From Novosphingobium sp. Chol11 (GTDB taxonomy: Bacteria; Pseudomonadota; Alphaproteobacteria; Sphingomonadales; Sphingomonadaceae), in contig CAMDQO010000029.1 of assembly GCA_945906105.1 (NCBI GenBank), positions 1 through 34,517 on the forward strand: a stretch of DNA of 34,517 bases, in the 5' to 3' direction. The notes under the pieces are model-generated. The model did no database searches. It was not told the DNA's origin and saw only the letters and a list, made by a program, of their open reading frames with translations. The position numbers and the translations under genes were made by a program. This document shows positions 34,372-34,517 of this stretch, piece after piece (positions within the stretch are counted from its first letter, which is position 1; every line of letters begins with the position of its first letter).

Positions 34372-34517
34372 TGGACTTGTAACGGTTTTGCGCCGGTCAC
34401 TTGAGAGTTTAACACTCGCTCAAGGAGACCGACGAGATGATCAAGCATACGGAAGATTTCAAGCGTGAGGCGGTTCGGATTGCTCTGAGCAGCGGGCTGT
34501 CACGGCGGCGGGTTGCG
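34372..34517 (+). mobile_element. IS3-family insertion sequence, left end (continues past window)
   Basis: It begins at about TGGACTTGTAACGG, directly after the broken recombinase frame. About 65 nt of left terminal non-coding sequence precede the transposase orfA. The right end and any target duplication lie outside the window, so the exact left boundary is inferred from where recombinase similarity stops. Confidence 0.65.
34437..34517 (+). CDS. IS3-family transposase OrfA (partial, first 27 residues)
   Basis: ATG 34437 begins MIKHTEDFKREAVRIALSSG and continues LSRRRVA. This is the start of the HTH domain of IS3-family OrfA proteins (typically ..F..EAVR.AL.SGLSRR.VA), which bind the terminal repeats. 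AAGGAGA lies about 11 nt upstream. The rest of orfA and the DDE-type orfB would lie past the window end. Confidence 0.82.
   Translation, partial: MIKHTEDFKREAVRIALSSGLSRRRVA

Overview
The window reads as a chromosome segment of a GC-rich alphaproteobacterium, most likely of the order Sphingomonadales (Sphingomonas/Novosphingobium/Erythrobacter relatives). This is inferred from the protein sequences, the gene order (petABC next to pgeF-pepN; a DUF3035 lipoprotein after ileS-lspA) and a repeat type that I associate with these genomes. No database search was possible, so family assignments rest on motifs and recognised sequence.

Layout. 1-993: 5' part of cytochrome b and the complete Rieske protein of the bc1 complex (minus). 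1213-4591: pgeF and pepN (minus, overlapping). 4647-5444: an SDR-type sugar epimerase-like protein (plus). 5415-7339: a DMT exporter and threonine aldolase (minus, start/stop overlap). 7401-8076: a small GNAT protein, a tRNA-Thr(GGT) and a 50-residue basic protein. 8115-10854: gpmA, purE, purK, folA (plus, tightly packed). 10866-14013: M19 dipeptidase, ribF and a GDPD-like protein, joined by ATGA overlaps. 14109-18159: ileS, lspA and the DUF3035 lipoprotein. 18273-20583: a ferredoxin-reductase-type flavoprotein, with queG convergent to it. 20596-22889: a NatA/NatB-type ABC exporter. 22956-23468: exported MsrB. 23626-26355: a large autotransporter. 26412-27065: a double-PilZ protein (minus), sharing a bidirectional terminator with the autotransporter.

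From about 27.1 kb the character changes. A scar of broken mobile DNA (27.1-27.7 kb: a frameshifted unknown gene plus an IS3-type transposase tail) is followed by a five-gene minus-strand cluster (phosphotransferase, CapA-like, sulfotransferase, DapB-like oxidoreductase, DUF1214-like). A second mobile graveyard follows (33.6-34.5 kb): an IS91-type transposase C-terminus, a 13-bp tandem repeat, a DUF2924 tail, and a serine recombinase cut off after about 25 codons by an IS3-family element that runs off the window. I read 27.1-34.5 kb as an accessory island.

Most notable observations. (1) ileS carries two different palindromic repeat elements, about 120 and 90 bp, both multiples of three and both read through in frame, so an essential enzyme has two repeat-derived peptides. 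(2) The NatB-type permease has a stop at codon 5 of its natural start. (3) The accessory cluster is bounded on both sides by mobile-element remains. (4) A perfect 20-bp palindrome sits directly before the msrB ribosome-binding site. (5) The GDPD-like protein lacks a catalytic His.
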